This document shows, in pieces, positions 6,845 through 16,826 of a DNA stretch of 43,095 nucleotides (position 1 is the stretch's first letter; each line of letters starts with the position of its first letter). Origin of the DNA: an uncultured Chlamydiaceae bacterium (GTDB lineage: Bacteria > Chlamydiota > Chlamydiia > Chlamydiales > Chlamydiaceae). A program made the translations under genes and the position numbers. The notes beneath the pieces were generated by a model that was not told the DNA's origin, searched no databases, and saw only the letters and a program-made list of their open reading frames with translations. Location of the stretch: the NCBI GenBank assembly GCA_937884635.1, contig CALGBW010000007.1, positions 1 through 43,095 of the forward strand, given 5' to 3'.

Positions 6845-9001
6845 CTAATTCCAGAAAGTTACCTGGTAGATAAGCGTAGACATAGGGGCTAACTCGATAT
6901 CTACACCCCAGGACACCCCATTATCTTGACAAATGATAGGCTCTCGAAATCCTTTCCCCGACCCACCAAATGCAGTATCATCCGTAGTCAGAACCAAAGA
7001 ACAAGACTGCAGATTTCTGCAAGGCAGCACATAGCTAGGGAAATACTCCTTATTGAAATGGTGCACGCAAAGAAACCCCGATTGCCGATCATCGGCGAAT
7101 CGATAATAGGCAATCACATTATTACTCGAATCAGAGAAATCTACCCACTCAAATGATGTGCTGTCTTCTCCCCATAAGCATGGGGATTTTACATACAAGG
7201 CATTCAACTCTTGTGTACAGGCTTTCAGCGTAGAATGGTAATAATCTTGTAATAAGTCCCAATCTAAAGAACGACTTGGGCACCACTCTCGACGCTGCCC
7301 AAATTCCCCACCCATAAAGACTAATTTTTTCCCAGGTTGGCATAGCTGGTAGCCAAATAATAAGCGTAGCTGCGCAAATTTCGTCCAAGTATCACCACCA
7401 CACTTCTCTAATAAGCTTCCTTTTCCATGTACCACTTCATCATGAGATAGGGGGAGTAAAAATCGCTCTTGAAAAGCATACCACAGGCTAAAAGTTAGGT
7501 CTTGCTGATGGTAGGAACGGAATATTGGGTCTGTGCGGAAATAACGAAAGGTATCGTGCATCCATCCCAGGTTCCACTTATAGTCAAATCCTAGTCCACC
7601 CTGGTCTACTGGTAAGGTGACGTGGGGGAAAGCAGTAGACTCCTCAGCAAAGGTCAGCACACCAGGAAATTCTCTGTGAATCACAGAGTTCATATGCTTA
7701 AGAAACTGAATTGCGTCTAAATTTTCTTTACCACCATAAATATTAGGCGTCCACCTACCTCCCTCTCGCCCATAATCTAAATATAGCATGGAGGCCACAG
7801 CATCAATACGCAAACCATCTACATGCATTTTATCAATCCAGAACAAGGCACTTCCTATCAAAAAGTTTGATACCTCTTCTTTTCGATAATCGAAAGTATA
7901 CGTATTCCAATGAGGATGAAGGAGATCGCTATTCCCAGTATACTCATATAAAGGTTCTCCATCAAAGAATGCTAAAGCAAATCCATCTGTAGGGAAATGT
8001 CCTGGTACCCAATCTAATATGACCCCAATATTTTGTTGATGAAGATAATCAACAAAATACTGAAAATCCTCGAGAGAACCGTAGCGAGAACTCGGTGCAT
8101 AATACCCTGTTGTTTGATATCCCCAAGACTCATTTAAAGGATGCTCTGTAATCGGTAATAGCTCCACATGAGTATAATGCATTTCTTTGCAATAGGCTGC
8201 TAATTTCTCAGCAGCTTCTCTATAAGAAAGCGGTCTCCCCTCCTGCCAGCACCATGATCCAAAATGAACCTCATAAATACTAATAGGCCCTCTGTGTCTT
8301 TCTGAACGCTCCTGTAACCATTGGGCATCTCCCCAAATGTACCTATCAGGATTTGTAACGACAGAAACAGCTTGAGGGGGTGTATCAAAACTTTTTCCAT
8401 AAGGATCAGATTTAATATACACATCTCCGGAAGCACCAACAATTTCCCACTTATAGCGTGTCCCTACAGAAAGGCCCGGGACAAATAATTCCCAGACTCC
8501 TTCTTCCGACACCTTTTTTAAAGGATTAACCAGACCGTGCCAAAAATTAAAATCCCCTACGACAGAAACACGTTGTGCTCTAGGGGCCCAAACAACAAAA
8601 AGAACCCCTTCTATTCCATTTATGGTAAGGGGAATCGCCCCCATCCGCTCATAAATACGATAATGGACACCCTTATGGAATAAAAAAGAATCCACTTCTC
8701 CCCATACCGGAGAAAATGCATAGGGATCATGGGCTAGTAAGCCATTTTGATGATAAATACGGTAATCTCGAGGTGATAGCCCCTTCGACACAGGATAAGA
8801 AAACACTCCCGAGTGGTGGGGAGTTGCTTCTATTATTTCTCCCCGCACTTCTATAACAACAAACTGTGCCCCTGGGCGGAAAACAACAATGCGATCCTGA
8901 CAAGAGCTTTCTGTCACTACCCCTAGCAGCTGATGGGGATTATCCTGACGACCAGCTATCAACTTGTCTAAGTTTCTCTTATCTAGGATCTTCTCAATCA
9001 T
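6845..9001 (-). CDS. glgB: 1,4-alpha-glucan branching enzyme
   Basis: Forms alpha-1,6 branches in glycogen by cleaving and transferring alpha-1,4 glucan segments. The 718-residue protein has two N-terminal carbohydrate-binding/immunoglobulin-like regions (about 15-100 and 120-215, the second with VWAPRAQRVSVVGDFNFW) and a GH13 TIM barrel. The four conserved GH13 regions are visible: DWVPGHFP, GLRIDAV with the nucleophile D400, FAEES with the acid/base E453, and LSHDEVVHG with H520/D521. The C-terminal all-beta domain is complete. The start is close to a GAGGG element. It lies 24 bp downstream of an unrecognised gene on the same strand, suggesting co-transcription. The partner synthase glgA is about 20 kb away in the same window. 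Confidence 0.97.
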   Translation of the reverse strand: MIEKILDKRNLDKLIAGRQDNPHQLLGVVTESSCQDRIVVFRPGAQFVVIEVRGEIIEATPHHSGVFSYPVSKGLSPRDYRIYHQNGLLAHDPYAFSPVWGEVDSFLFHKGVHYRIYERMGAIPLTINGIEGVLFVVWAPRAQRVSVVGDFNFWHGLVNPLKKVSEEGVWELFVPGLSVGTRYKWEIVGASGDVYIKSDPYGKSFDTPPQAVSVVTNPDRYIWGDAQWLQERSERHRGPISIYEVHFGSWCWQEGRPLSYREAAEKLAAYCKEMHYTHVELLPITEHPLNESWGYQTTGYYAPSSRYGSLEDFQYFVDYLHQQNIGVILDWVPGHFPTDGFALAFFDGEPLYEYTGNSDLLHPHWNTYTFDYRKEEVSNFLIGSALFWIDKMHVDGLRIDAVASMLYLDYGREGGRWTPNIYGGKENLDAIQFLKHMNSVIHREFPGVLTFAEESTAFPHVTLPVDQGGLGFDYKWNLGWMHDTFRYFRTDPIFRSYHQQDLTFSLWYAFQERFLLPLSHDEVVHGKGSLLEKCGGDTWTKFAQLRLLFGYQLCQPGKKLVFMGGEFGQRREWCPSRSLDWDLLQDYYHSTLKACTQELNALYVKSPCLWGEDSTSFEWVDFSDSSNNVIAYYRFADDRQSGFLCVHHFNKEYFPSYVLPCRNLQSCSLVLTTDDTAFGGSGKGFREPIICQDNGVSWGVDIELAPMSTLIYQVTFWN

Positions 9002-9025
9002 ATCCCTCAGAAAAAGGATCGCTTA

Positions 9026-10168
9026 TTATTCTTCTCCCTTGGGAGGACAGAAACAGTAAAATAGCCTTCTTAATCCTGCCCGAATGCGTCGAGATAATCT
9101 TGAGTTTTCAATACGCCTTCTTTCTGCTATAGCAGCTTCTAACTCTTGCTCGGCCCTCTGCCACATCACGTTCAAATCTTGCAATGTCTGATCAACCATG
9201 GCTAGTTTCATTTCTAACAAACGTTCTCTTTCATCCAAATTTGATACATCAGCCACCGTTGGCAGCTTACATCGAATCATACCATTTTGGAGGGGGCCAT
9301 TAGAATTCCCCTCTGTATATATATCCACGTCATTGCGACACCATCCTGCAGTTAGAATGTCTCCCCAAGGTTCTCCCCACGGGGTTATATTCTCATAAAT
9401 AGGTTCATCTGGCAGACCATTAGACGATGACTGACAACTCCAATACACTTCAGTTCCCGAACAGCTATCTTGATTACGCAATGAAGGGCAGTCCAAACAT
9501 ACACACTGCACCCCAACATCTACAGTACTGCGTAGCTTCTGAGATTGTCTGTTTTTTGCATTCTTGTTCTTTGCTGATTTTACAGCTCTTTTCAAAACGT
9601 CAAGAGCCTTATTAACATTCTCTTTAAACGAAGGATCTCCGGTGGAAGCTGCCTTTTTAATATCATCAGCAGCCTTTTCAAGATCTTTTTCAAGGCCTGG
9701 ATCTTCCTCTACGCCTTCATTAGGGAGTGTGATATCATAGGAACCATGTCTCCCACAGCAACAAGGGAAGAGCACTCGACCTGCATCTTGTAAATGAGTG
9801 TGTAACCAATCTTTTATTTTCTGGAAGAAATTCTCCACACTCGCTTTATCAATGGCTAATTCGACATCAGGAATTTTCTCCAAACACACACCGCTCCTAC
9901 TGGCTAGATTCTTCACTTTATCCGTTTGGGCATGCACCTTTTCAGATAATCCCTCCCATGAGCTCGTCACTTTGGAAGAGAAACTTGACCCCGTAGCTTT
10001 TAATTCTTTTTGTATTTCTTTTAAAAGATTCCTCTTTGTTGAGGGTCTTCCTGGTTTTTTGTTTTTTCCAAATGGCCATTTCGGACCACCAAGACCAGAA
10101 ATTCCATCTACCTTGGCCTGTACGTTTGGTAAGCCAAAACCTGGTCCTTTATCTTCACCTGTAAGCAT
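9026..10168 (-). CDS. Conserved-looking hypothetical protein with Cys clusters and C-terminal coiled coil
   Basis: I do not recognise this 380-residue protein. It has no signal peptide. The N-terminus is Gly/Pro/Lys-rich (GPGFGLPNVQAKVDG, PFGKNKKPGRPSTKR), followed by helical stretches. Residues about 147-153 contain LFPCCCGRHG, a run of three cysteines. A second cysteine group follows, VQCVCLDCP then DSCSGTEVYWSC (about 225-255). A likely coiled coil occupies about 310-358 (ERERLLEMKLAMVDQTL through AIAERRRIENSR), and the tail is basic and Cys-containing (LRRLFYCFCPPKGEE). An AAGGA ribosome binding site precedes the ATG by 8 bp. It lies between pmpD and glgB, co-oriented with both; 24 bp separate it from glgB. 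Soluble, charged, coiled-coil chlamydial proteins are often type III effectors or Inc partners, but no function is shown. Confidence 0.85.
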   Translation of the reverse strand: MLTGEDKGPGFGLPNVQAKVDGISGLGGPKWPFGKNKKPGRPSTKRNLLKEIQKELKATGSSFSSKVTSSWEGLSEKVHAQTDKVKNLASRSGVCLEKIPDVELAIDKASVENFFQKIKDWLHTHLQDAGRVLFPCCCGRHGSYDITLPNEGVEEDPGLEKDLEKAADDIKKAASTGDPSFKENVNKALDVLKRAVKSAKNKNAKNRQSQKLRSTVDVGVQCVCLDCPSLRNQDSCSGTEVYWSCQSSSNGLPDEPIYENITPWGEPWGDILTAGWCRNDVDIYTEGNSNGPLQNGMIRCKLPTVADVSNLDERERLLEMKLAMVDQTLQDLNVMWQRAEQELEAAIAERRRIENSRLSRRIRAGLRRLFYCFCPPKGEE

Positions 10169-10320
10169 AGCAATAGTCCTTCCCCGGAACCATGTAGTCG
10201 ATCTTTAAAACCTTATTTCGATTTAGCCAGCTTAAAATCGTTAAGGGAAAAAGAAAAAACGTGGGGGATCCATCAAAAGAAAGAAAATGAAACAATCATG
10301 CTGAAAGGTAAGTATTTAGA

Positions 10321-10366
10321 AATAAAATTGGAAAATCAATTTTATTAAGATTTTTTTAATAAAATC
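10321..10366. repeat. AT-rich inverted repeats downstream of pmpD
   Basis: Two adjacent AT-only hairpins: AATAAAATTG/CAATTTTATT (10321-10346, perfect 10 bp, 6-nt loop) and GATTTT/AAAATC (10349-10366). They lie between the pmpD terminator and the start of the 380-residue hypothetical gene and resemble the AT-rich repeats around other small-gene promoters in this window. Confidence 0.5.
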
Positions 10367-10383
10367 AGAAGAAAAATAAAAAA

Positions 10384-10415
10384 GCCGGTGGATCTTATTA
10401 AAGAGATCTACCGGC
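10384..10415 (-). terminator. Rho-independent terminator of pmpD
   Basis: On the minus strand the stem GCCGGTAGATCT pairs with AGATCCACCGGC (11 canonical pairs plus one G-U) around an 8-nt loop. A T-rich tract follows. It lies 30 bp after the pmpD stop codon. Confidence 0.88.
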
Positions 10416-10445
10416 CTAAGAAGCAATACAAAACAGAGATTCCTC

Positions 10446-13400
10446 TTAGAAAATCAAACGGATTCCTCCGTTGATGTCATAAGAAGCTACATGTTCTCTC
10501 CAGCCATACCAAGCCCCGAGATATGTGCTAAAATAGGCATTCCACTCCGTATTATTATTAAAGGTTGCCATAACCACTTGGCGGGAGAGAGCCACAGGTG
10601 AAGCAACCCAATTATATGCAGCTTGAGGGAGTTCCACAGCTACCTCTGGAAGGTGGCGGTATACATCAAAGGCATAAGAAACGCCTATACTGTTTACCTC
10701 GGACCTTTGCCCTTTAGCATAACTATGCTCTATCGTGATTCCAACTGGAAGAGTAACATTTTGTAAAGAGCCCTTACCAAAAGTCCTCGCCTCGTTTCCT
10801 AACTCCGTGAATCCAGGATGATCAATAGAAACATACTCGCAACCGAAGCTAGGTACGATAGCAGAAACGAGAGAAGAGAATGCTTTTTTCGGATTGAGCA
10901 GATAACGATACTCCAAACTTGCATCTGCTAAAATACCCTTACTTGTCCAAGAACCTTTAGACTTCCCTAACACTTTATAGTCTGAGACTAAATCATGACT
11001 GATCTCACTGTATATGAACGTTCCTTTGTATAGGAAAGAACCAGCAACTAGCCCTGTATAAGCAGATCCCAAAAGACCATGCTGATGGCAACGGGCTGTG
11101 TACTGTTGGCTATCCACATAACCGAAAAATTGAGAGAAACTTCCCCCAATTAACAAATCCTCCACAAGCTGTGTATCCATACCTACGGAATAGCCGCCGG
11201 CACGATGAATAAATCCATCTACAGACCGAACAGAGCCACAGTCTGTGAAGTTTCCAATACCTGCAGCCCAAACATTTGTAGAGAAATCGAATTCCATTCT
11301 TTGCGATGTGATGTTATGGGACACCTGTTGCTGTTTTACAGCTCGCAACACATCTCTCTGCGCCCACAGTGTATTTAAAGCTAAAGAACCATGTTTTTCA
11401 GGGTTAAGTTTATACCCTGTTGGGGTCCAACCTACGACTAACTTACCATTCATAATCTTAGCATCTGACCAAACGCCTAAATGTCCATAGGTATCCTCTG
11501 CAATCGTTGGAGTAGCTACCTTCACAGAAATTTCCTCTAAAAGTGAACGCATAGCACTTTCTTCCACCGCACTTCCAGAAGCTGATTGGAAAGAAATGAG
11601 GGGAACCTCCTGCTCTGTTCCTAATAGCCGATGGTTCTCATAACCACATCCATCAGAATCTTCCAAGATAACGTTCAATGAACTTGCCCCTAATGAAAGC
11701 CCGTTAGGGACAATCACTTTAGGAGGTGTAGGTAGGGTTCCCTCTTCTCCTGGAACAAAAGAAGTCAGATCGATACTAATAGAACTCAGGTCGATAACAG
11801 GATAGGGATTTTCATTCACAATCGCAGCTTGAGGAGCAGGGGGAAGCTTGCGGCAGGCAGTAAGAGTAGAAACAACCGGAGAGATTGGTTCCTGAGTTAA
11901 CTCTTCCTCTGAAGAAAAAATACGTAGAATTGTTTCAGCAGATAAAAGAATTTTACTTTGAGGATCTTGCTTCAACCCATTCACCCATAATTGAGCGCCA
12001 TCGCTCAAAGCTAATGTCCCTTGTTGGATATGCACGACCTGCGGAACCTTTGTAATAGCAGAGGCAAAACGCACAGTCCCTGTATTCTGTACCTGCTGAT
12101 CGCCATTATCTCTATTAATCACTAAGAATGCATGAGTATCTGTGCTTTCTCCCCTAGGGGCAAGGTCTTCGAAAATCAAAGCATCCTGGAAAAGAATACT
12201 ACGTGATTGTGCTGCTGATAACTCAGTAACCTTTGATGTCTTCCCAGAGAGATAAATACCATCAGATCCCCCTTCTCGGTTTCTATTCCCCTGGAACACA
12301 ATGTCCCCTCCCGTCGCGGAAAGAAGGACAGAGCCACCATCCATAATTTTTACAGCACCACCTTGTTGAGCAGAGCTATTGTAAAATAAAACCCGTCCCT
12401 CATTACCTGATACAATCAGGTGCTTTGTATAAACGGCTCCACCACCAAACACGTGAGAATCTCCCGATTCCGATGCAAAAGCAACATTTCCAGAAAAAAT
12501 CACGTTGCCTTTGTTTTCTGCAACGATAACAGAAGCTTCTGTATCATGTACCTTTTCACCAAATGTCTCAGAAACCGATTCTGCAGCTAAAGAACCTGTT
12601 ACAATTGCCCCACCAAAACATCCTGTAGAGTTACCTAAGAACAAAACAGTTCCTTTATTACCTGTGATATACACGGATCCGCTAGAATAGATCGCACCGC
12701 CTCCACTGTGATGTCCCGTGATATCCTGTGTGCCTTCTTTTGCATTCTCTTCCCGATAATCTCCGGATGCTACATTATCCTTAAACTCTACATCCCCCTC
12801 ATTACCAGCAATACAGACTGTTCCGAAAGCTGAGGCAAGAGCACCTCCGGCCGCATTCGTTTTGTTCCCTGAAAAAACAACAGGGCTACGATGATTAACT
12901 AAATGCACACCTCCAGAAATAGAGCAAACAGCACCACCTAAGAACTGAGCGACATTACGAGAAAAATTTAATTCTCCATTACCATCAAAATGAAGACTAC
13001 CTGTGGAGAGAATAGCCCCTCCACTTGCATTTTCTCCCATAGCAAAATTATTCATGAAAGAAACTGCGCGGTTTTTCTTAACCTCAACACGATCAATCCC
13101 TAAAAGGGCCCCACCCCCCAATGACAAAAGATTAGGTGTGCTTACAGATCTTGAGGAAGTGATATTTCCAGAGAAAACAAGATCCCCCGAGTTATTACAT
13201 AAACGAATAGAACGTGCTAATGCCGCCCCGCCTCCCCAGTTATGGACAGATAAAGTAGCTACTTGATCTAAGTTTTCTTTTTCTGGTGGGGTATTTTTCC
13301 CATTTTCTAAGAATGTAATTGAACCAGCGTTATCCGCAATAACTAGCAAATCCTGAGCTAAAACAGCTCCTCCTCCCACGAACTGACCAGAGCCTTCTAC

Positions 13401-14942
13401 GCATTTCACTACGTTGTTACTAAACAGCGTTTTTCCTGAATTTCTTTCTAGGAAAACATTCTCTCCATAGACAGCTCCACCACCTACAAATTTCTTGCCC
13501 TCAGCAGTGTCACAAGAAGCCTCATTACGAAGGAAGCTAATGCCACCGGAATTTCCACAAATAGATACGCAAGCATCTGCTTCTTTATCTTGTGCACAAT
13601 AAAGAGCTCCCCCTCCAAACTGCGCAGAATTTCCTTCAAATGACACAGAACCAAAATTCTCTGCTATCGACAAGACCGTCTCAGCTTTTACTGCTCCACC
13701 TAAAAGACCAGCTTTATTTCCTTTCCATAAAGTACTACCTGCATTTTCAGAAAAGAAGAATTCCTTAGATAAAAAAGCTCCACCATAGGTTGCAGAACTA
13801 TTTTTTACACACTGCATCTCCCAGTTATTTCTAAAACTAATCGTCCCAGAAGCAGCAAGAGCCCCTCCACCTAAATGGCATTCCGCAGGTGAGATATGAG
13901 AGCGGTTTTCTATAAATTCTATAATCCCTGTATTTCCTAAGAAGGCCACATCACCTTGACTGGCAATAGCACCCCCGGATAAAGCCTGATTGGCTTTAAT
14001 ACAAATCGCTCCACTATTTCCCTTACAAAGGAAACTAGAACAAGCAAAAGCCCCTCCATTTGCTTCCATAGCGGCATTACGTTCAATAGTTAATAACCCG
14101 CTATTCTCCATAAGAGAAACACTGCCGCTTGGGATACATGCATCAGCAACCTTTTCTTGTTTATCACATGTATAACAAGCCCCTCCACCTAGAGAGAACA
14201 GGTCTAACGCCCCTGAAGAAGTACAACTGACTTGTGTTGAGCACTCACTAAAGACAACATTTTGACATTTCTTAATTACGAGTCCCTCAGCAGCTAAAGC
14301 ACCACCATTAGCAGCGGAATCACAATGAGAAAAACTAAGTACCCCACGAATATTTTCAAATATGACATCACTGTCAGAATAAATCGCTGCACCAGACTGA
14401 ACAGAACGCAAATCATGGAATGTGAGCTTCTGACCAGGTTGCATACCCCAAAAGGCTACCCCCTTGAACTTGTTGGAATCTACGCTCCCATCTTGTTCTT
14501 TTTTAAAACAAAATGCCAAACCATGACTTTTATTCTCGATATGCAGAGCCAAAGGATCGATCCAAGCCACTCCATCAGAAGAATCTTGGAAAGGAGTTTG
14601 GCAATTCACATTCCCCCAAGAAAAAGAATTGTTCACTTTAAACAAAGTCGTTCTATCAAGCAGATATTGAAAAACAGGTTGTTCTCCGGAATCAGCTGAA
14701 GGACTTTCTAAAATACACACATCATACAGACTAGGATCCATGAGATACAGGCTATCTGCAAGCGTATAATCCTTACTAAGGAACTTAAACACGCTCGACT
14801 CAACAGCAGAGCCTACGGGAGACGTCAAGGTTAATTCTGAGGCGTGTAAGGAACCATGACTTGTATATCCTAAAGTAGAGACTAAAATTGCCAAAACGAC
14901 CGATTGAGAAAACACCGAAGTCGTTGCCTTTTTTGATATCAT
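10446..14942 (-). CDS. pmpD: Polymorphic outer membrane autotransporter PmpD
   Basis: A 1498-residue type V autotransporter adhesin. It has an N-terminal signal peptide (about residues 1-34, ending near SLHA). A long passenger carries about nineteen GGA[ILVF]-type motifs interleaved with FxxN motifs, the hallmark of chlamydial Pmps that form a beta-helix. A Pmp middle domain lies at about 1080-1190, and a C-terminal 12-strand barrel (about 1215-1498) ends in GGIRLIF with the terminal Phe expected for BamA recognition. Identity as PmpD rests on length (about 1500 residues), being a single isolated pmp, and the adjacent plsX-rpmF, an arrangement known for pmpD. The frame is complete, with no frameshift or homopolymer slip. 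PmpD is known as a surface-exposed, proteolytically processed adhesin. The gene has its own promoter and a strong terminator. Confidence 0.95.
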   Translation of the reverse strand: MISKKATTSVFSQSVVLAILVSTLGYTSHGSLHASELTLTSPVGSAVESSVFKFLSKDYTLADSLYLMDPSLYDVCILESPSADSGEQPVFQYLLDRTTLFKVNNSFSWGNVNCQTPFQDSSDGVAWIDPLALHIENKSHGLAFCFKKEQDGSVDSNKFKGVAFWGMQPGQKLTFHDLRSVQSGAAIYSDSDVIFENIRGVLSFSHCDSAANGGALAAEGLVIKKCQNVVFSECSTQVSCTSSGALDLFSLGGGACYTCDKQEKVADACIPSGSVSLMENSGLLTIERNAAMEANGGAFACSSFLCKGNSGAICIKANQALSGGAIASQGDVAFLGNTGIIEFIENRSHISPAECHLGGGALAASGTISFRNNWEMQCVKNSSATYGGAFLSKEFFFSENAGSTLWKGNKAGLLGGAVKAETVLSIAENFGSVSFEGNSAQFGGGALYCAQDKEADACVSICGNSGGISFLRNEASCDTAEGKKFVGGGAVYGENVFLERNSGKTLFSNNVVKCVEGSGQFVGGGAVLAQDLLVIADNAGSITFLENGKNTPPEKENLDQVATLSVHNWGGGAALARSIRLCNNSGDLVFSGNITSSRSVSTPNLLSLGGGALLGIDRVEVKKNRAVSFMNNFAMGENASGGAILSTGSLHFDGNGELNFSRNVAQFLGGAVCSISGGVHLVNHRSPVVFSGNKTNAAGGALASAFGTVCIAGNEGDVEFKDNVASGDYREENAKEGTQDITGHHSGGGAIYSSGSVYITGNKGTVLFLGNSTGCFGGAIVTGSLAAESVSETFGEKVHDTEASVIVAENKGNVIFSGNVAFASESGDSHVFGGGAVYTKHLIVSGNEGRVLFYNSSAQQGGAVKIMDGGSVLLSATGGDIVFQGNRNREGGSDGIYLSGKTSKVTELSAAQSRSILFQDALIFEDLAPRGESTDTHAFLVINRDNGDQQVQNTGTVRFASAITKVPQVVHIQQGTLALSDGAQLWVNGLKQDPQSKILLSAETILRIFSSEEELTQEPISPVVSTLTACRKLPPAPQAAIVNENPYPVIDLSSISIDLTSFVPGEEGTLPTPPKVIVPNGLSLGASSLNVILEDSDGCGYENHRLLGTEQEVPLISFQSASGSAVEESAMRSLLEEISVKVATPTIAEDTYGHLGVWSDAKIMNGKLVVGWTPTGYKLNPEKHGSLALNTLWAQRDVLRAVKQQQVSHNITSQRMEFDFSTNVWAAGIGNFTDCGSVRSVDGFIHRAGGYSVGMDTQLVEDLLIGGSFSQFFGYVDSQQYTARCHQHGLLGSAYTGLVAGSFLYKGTFIYSEISHDLVSDYKVLGKSKGSWTSKGILADASLEYRYLLNPKKAFSSLVSAIVPSFGCEYVSIDHPGFTELGNEARTFGKGSLQNVTLPVGITIEHSYAKGQRSEVNSIGVSYAFDVYRHLPEVAVELPQAAYNWVASPVALSRQVVMATFNNNTEWNAYFSTYLGAWYGWREHVASYDINGGIRLIF

Positions 14943-14986
14943 TGCAAAACCTAATCCAGAGGCGTGTTAGAATTCATTTTGCAGAA

Positions 14987-15015
14987 TGTTTATCACCATT
15001 ACACGATACCGTCAA
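14987..15015 (-). promoter_or_regulatory. Probable promoter of pmpD
   Basis: On the minus strand, TTGACG (15015-15010), 17-bp spacer, TAAACA (14992-14987), about 45 bp before the pmpD ATG. The -35 is near consensus; the -10 is weak. Confidence 0.5.
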
Positions 15016-15103
15016 GAATTTTACAGAAACCAAGACAACGCTAGAAAGGCAAATTAGATGAGTAGTATTCCTATACTCTGAACTTTGCTTGAACAACTAC
15101 ACA

Positions 15104-16051
15104 TTATAAAGATGAAAAAATATGCTGACACACATCAGATTGAGCTAAATCTATAGCCCCAGAAATCCCTTGGGATAGGGTAGAGCCATCGGATTTACCA
15201 TGACATTTTATCACTAGCTTAGATAGCCCACAAATCATAGAACCAGGGTAAATAGAGTAGTCAAACTCACGCTTGATAGCATTCTCTAACTTATCCCCCA
15301 ATATACGACGAAGAAAAGCAAATAACCCTTCAGCAGTTTTAAGAAAGATATTTCCAGTGAACCCATCTGTAACAACTACATCTATATGACCACTAAAAAT
15401 ATCTCCGCTTTCTATATTGCCTAGAAAAGCTTCTTTATATTCCTCTCTCAGCAAACGGAAAGTTTGCCGATGCGCTTCCGTTCCTTTTCTTTCTTCAGAA
15501 CCTATATTTAGTAAGCCAATAGTGGGAGCATGAGAAACCCCAAAACACCGCTTATATGCAGCTCCCATACGAGCAAACCCTAACATATCTTCTGGTTTTA
15601 CGGAGACATTCGCCCCGACATCCAAAATAACAGCAAATCCACTTAAAGTAGGGATGCGAACAAGAAGTGCTGGTTTACAAGAAGAAAACGCAGGAATTTT
15701 TAACCGAGATAAGGTAACTAAAGCCGCCGTATTACCGGTAGAAACAAAAGCATCAATACGTCCATCCCGCAAATAATCCAACCCCATAGCCATAGAGGAA
15801 GACTTCTTACGAAGAGCCGCAAGAGGCGTATCCTCCATAGAAACAAAATTCTCTGCAAAAAGGACTTCATGCTTTGCATGAGAGAAAGAAAAATCTAACT
15901 GAGAATCAGAACGGTCGCTAGAAGCAAAAGCGACAAAGGAAACAGAAGAAACGTCAGGTCTTGTATCCAACACCTGATTTACTGCTTCCCATATGACAAA
16001 GGGGGAGTGATCTCCCCCCATTAGATCTATACCAATACGCACACAAGCCAT
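15104..16051 (-). CDS. plsX: Phosphate acyltransferase PlsX
   Basis: PlsX converts acyl-ACP to acyl-phosphate for phospholipid synthesis. The 315-residue protein starts MACVRIGIDLMGGDHSPF, containing the family N-terminal DxMGGD signature. It also has the SMEDTPLAALRKKSSSMAMG substrate-site stretch (about 72-91), the STGNTAALV motif and VVTDGFTGNIFLKTAEG (about 229-245). Length fits the family. It is downstream of rpmF on the same strand (187-bp gap), the common rpmF-plsX arrangement. In this organism it would feed acyl groups into the same pathway as plsB, encoded about 3 kb away. Confidence 0.95.
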   Translation of the reverse strand: MACVRIGIDLMGGDHSPFVIWEAVNQVLDTRPDVSSVSFVAFASSDRSDSQLDFSFSHAKHEVLFAENFVSMEDTPLAALRKKSSSMAMGLDYLRDGRIDAFVSTGNTAALVTLSRLKIPAFSSCKPALLVRIPTLSGFAVILDVGANVSVKPEDMLGFARMGAAYKRCFGVSHAPTIGLLNIGSEERKGTEAHRQTFRLLREEYKEAFLGNIESGDIFSGHIDVVVTDGFTGNIFLKTAEGLFAFLRRILGDKLENAIKREFDYSIYPGSMICGLSKLVIKCHGKSDGSTLSQGISGAIDLAQSDVCQHIFSSL

Positions 16052-16238
16052 AGCAGAACTCTAACAACCGGATTAATGTACCCGTCCAGTTCTCTACCAC
16101 TAGGGTAGTAAGAATCGAGGGACCACTTAGTGACCTGAAAGCCTCAAATAACAGGGGATCACCCCTTCTTCTACGCGAAGCAAATCTCTGTTGTGTGAAG
16201 AATATATCCCCAACTCACCTTTTGCCAAGGCGAGAGCT

Positions 16239-16421
16239 CTAGTCTCTAGAGCTACTAATAACAACTTTACCTTTATAAAAGCCGCAAGAAGCACACACAG
16301 TATGTGGCATTACAGCCTGCTTACAATTACTGCACACAGCAGCACATTTAGCCTTTTTGGCATCGTGACTTCTACGAATATTTTTTCGCGCATTGCTATG
16401 TCGGTTACGTGGTACTGCCAT
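16239..16421 (-). CDS. rpmF: 50S ribosomal protein L32
   Basis: A 60-residue ribosomal protein of the zinc-binding type: MAVPRNRHSNARKNIRRSHD followed by C30, C33, C43 and C46 (VCSNC...VCASC). The ATG at 16421 is chosen because the MAVPR start is family-typical; an in-frame extension to 16490 has no homology. A GGGA ribosome binding site lies 6 bp upstream. It precedes plsX on the same strand. Stem-loops CTACC/GGTAG and AGGGG/CCCCT occur in the 187 bp between the two genes and may be processing or attenuation sites. Confidence 0.96.
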   Translation of the reverse strand: MAVPRNRHSNARKNIRRSHDAKKAKCAAVCSNCKQAVMPHTVCASCGFYKGKVVISSSRD

Positions 16422-16826
16422 TGTATTCCCTTTTTTACAAAAACCTCTACATGAATAAAAACTGGGAAACAACCCAGCCTGGGCCGCCAATCAAAATACG
16501 AAGGGGGTCCCCACACTAACGAGATAAAAAGAAATAGGATACAACGAGAAAGAATTTAGTGGAATATCAAGGCGTTTTTTTAATAAGGGAAATACTTTTT
16601 GATATGAATTTCTTGCAGTCTCCAGCCCATTCCCCCACTCGCAGTGTAACTTTTATTCAAGCAAACCAAACCGCTCATTAATAAAAATATTTTAATAATC
16701 CATAGTTTATCTCTACTCACGACAAGAAGCAAGACATTCCCCGGTTGCAGTTGTGAAGTGAAAGAGTCTAAACAAATATAAGATTTTTAGGTTTTTTGAA
16801 ACTTTTCCTATCTGTATACTCTCCGC
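16422..16826. other. Spacer between rpmF and the tnpB-like gene
   Basis: 405 bp with no supported protein gene. It should contain the rpmF promoter on the minus strand and whatever drives the TnpB-like ORF on the plus strand, but no strong sigma66 match was found for either. If an IS605-type element inserted here, its left end would be in this stretch; no terminal hairpin or target-site signature could be assigned by eye. Confidence 0.4.

Noticed and set aside
10446..14942. DNA tandem repeats within pmpD
   Set aside because: The repetition is at the level of short GGA(I/L/V) and FxxN protein motifs with diverged codons, as normal for Pmp passengers; no nucleotide tandem array is present.
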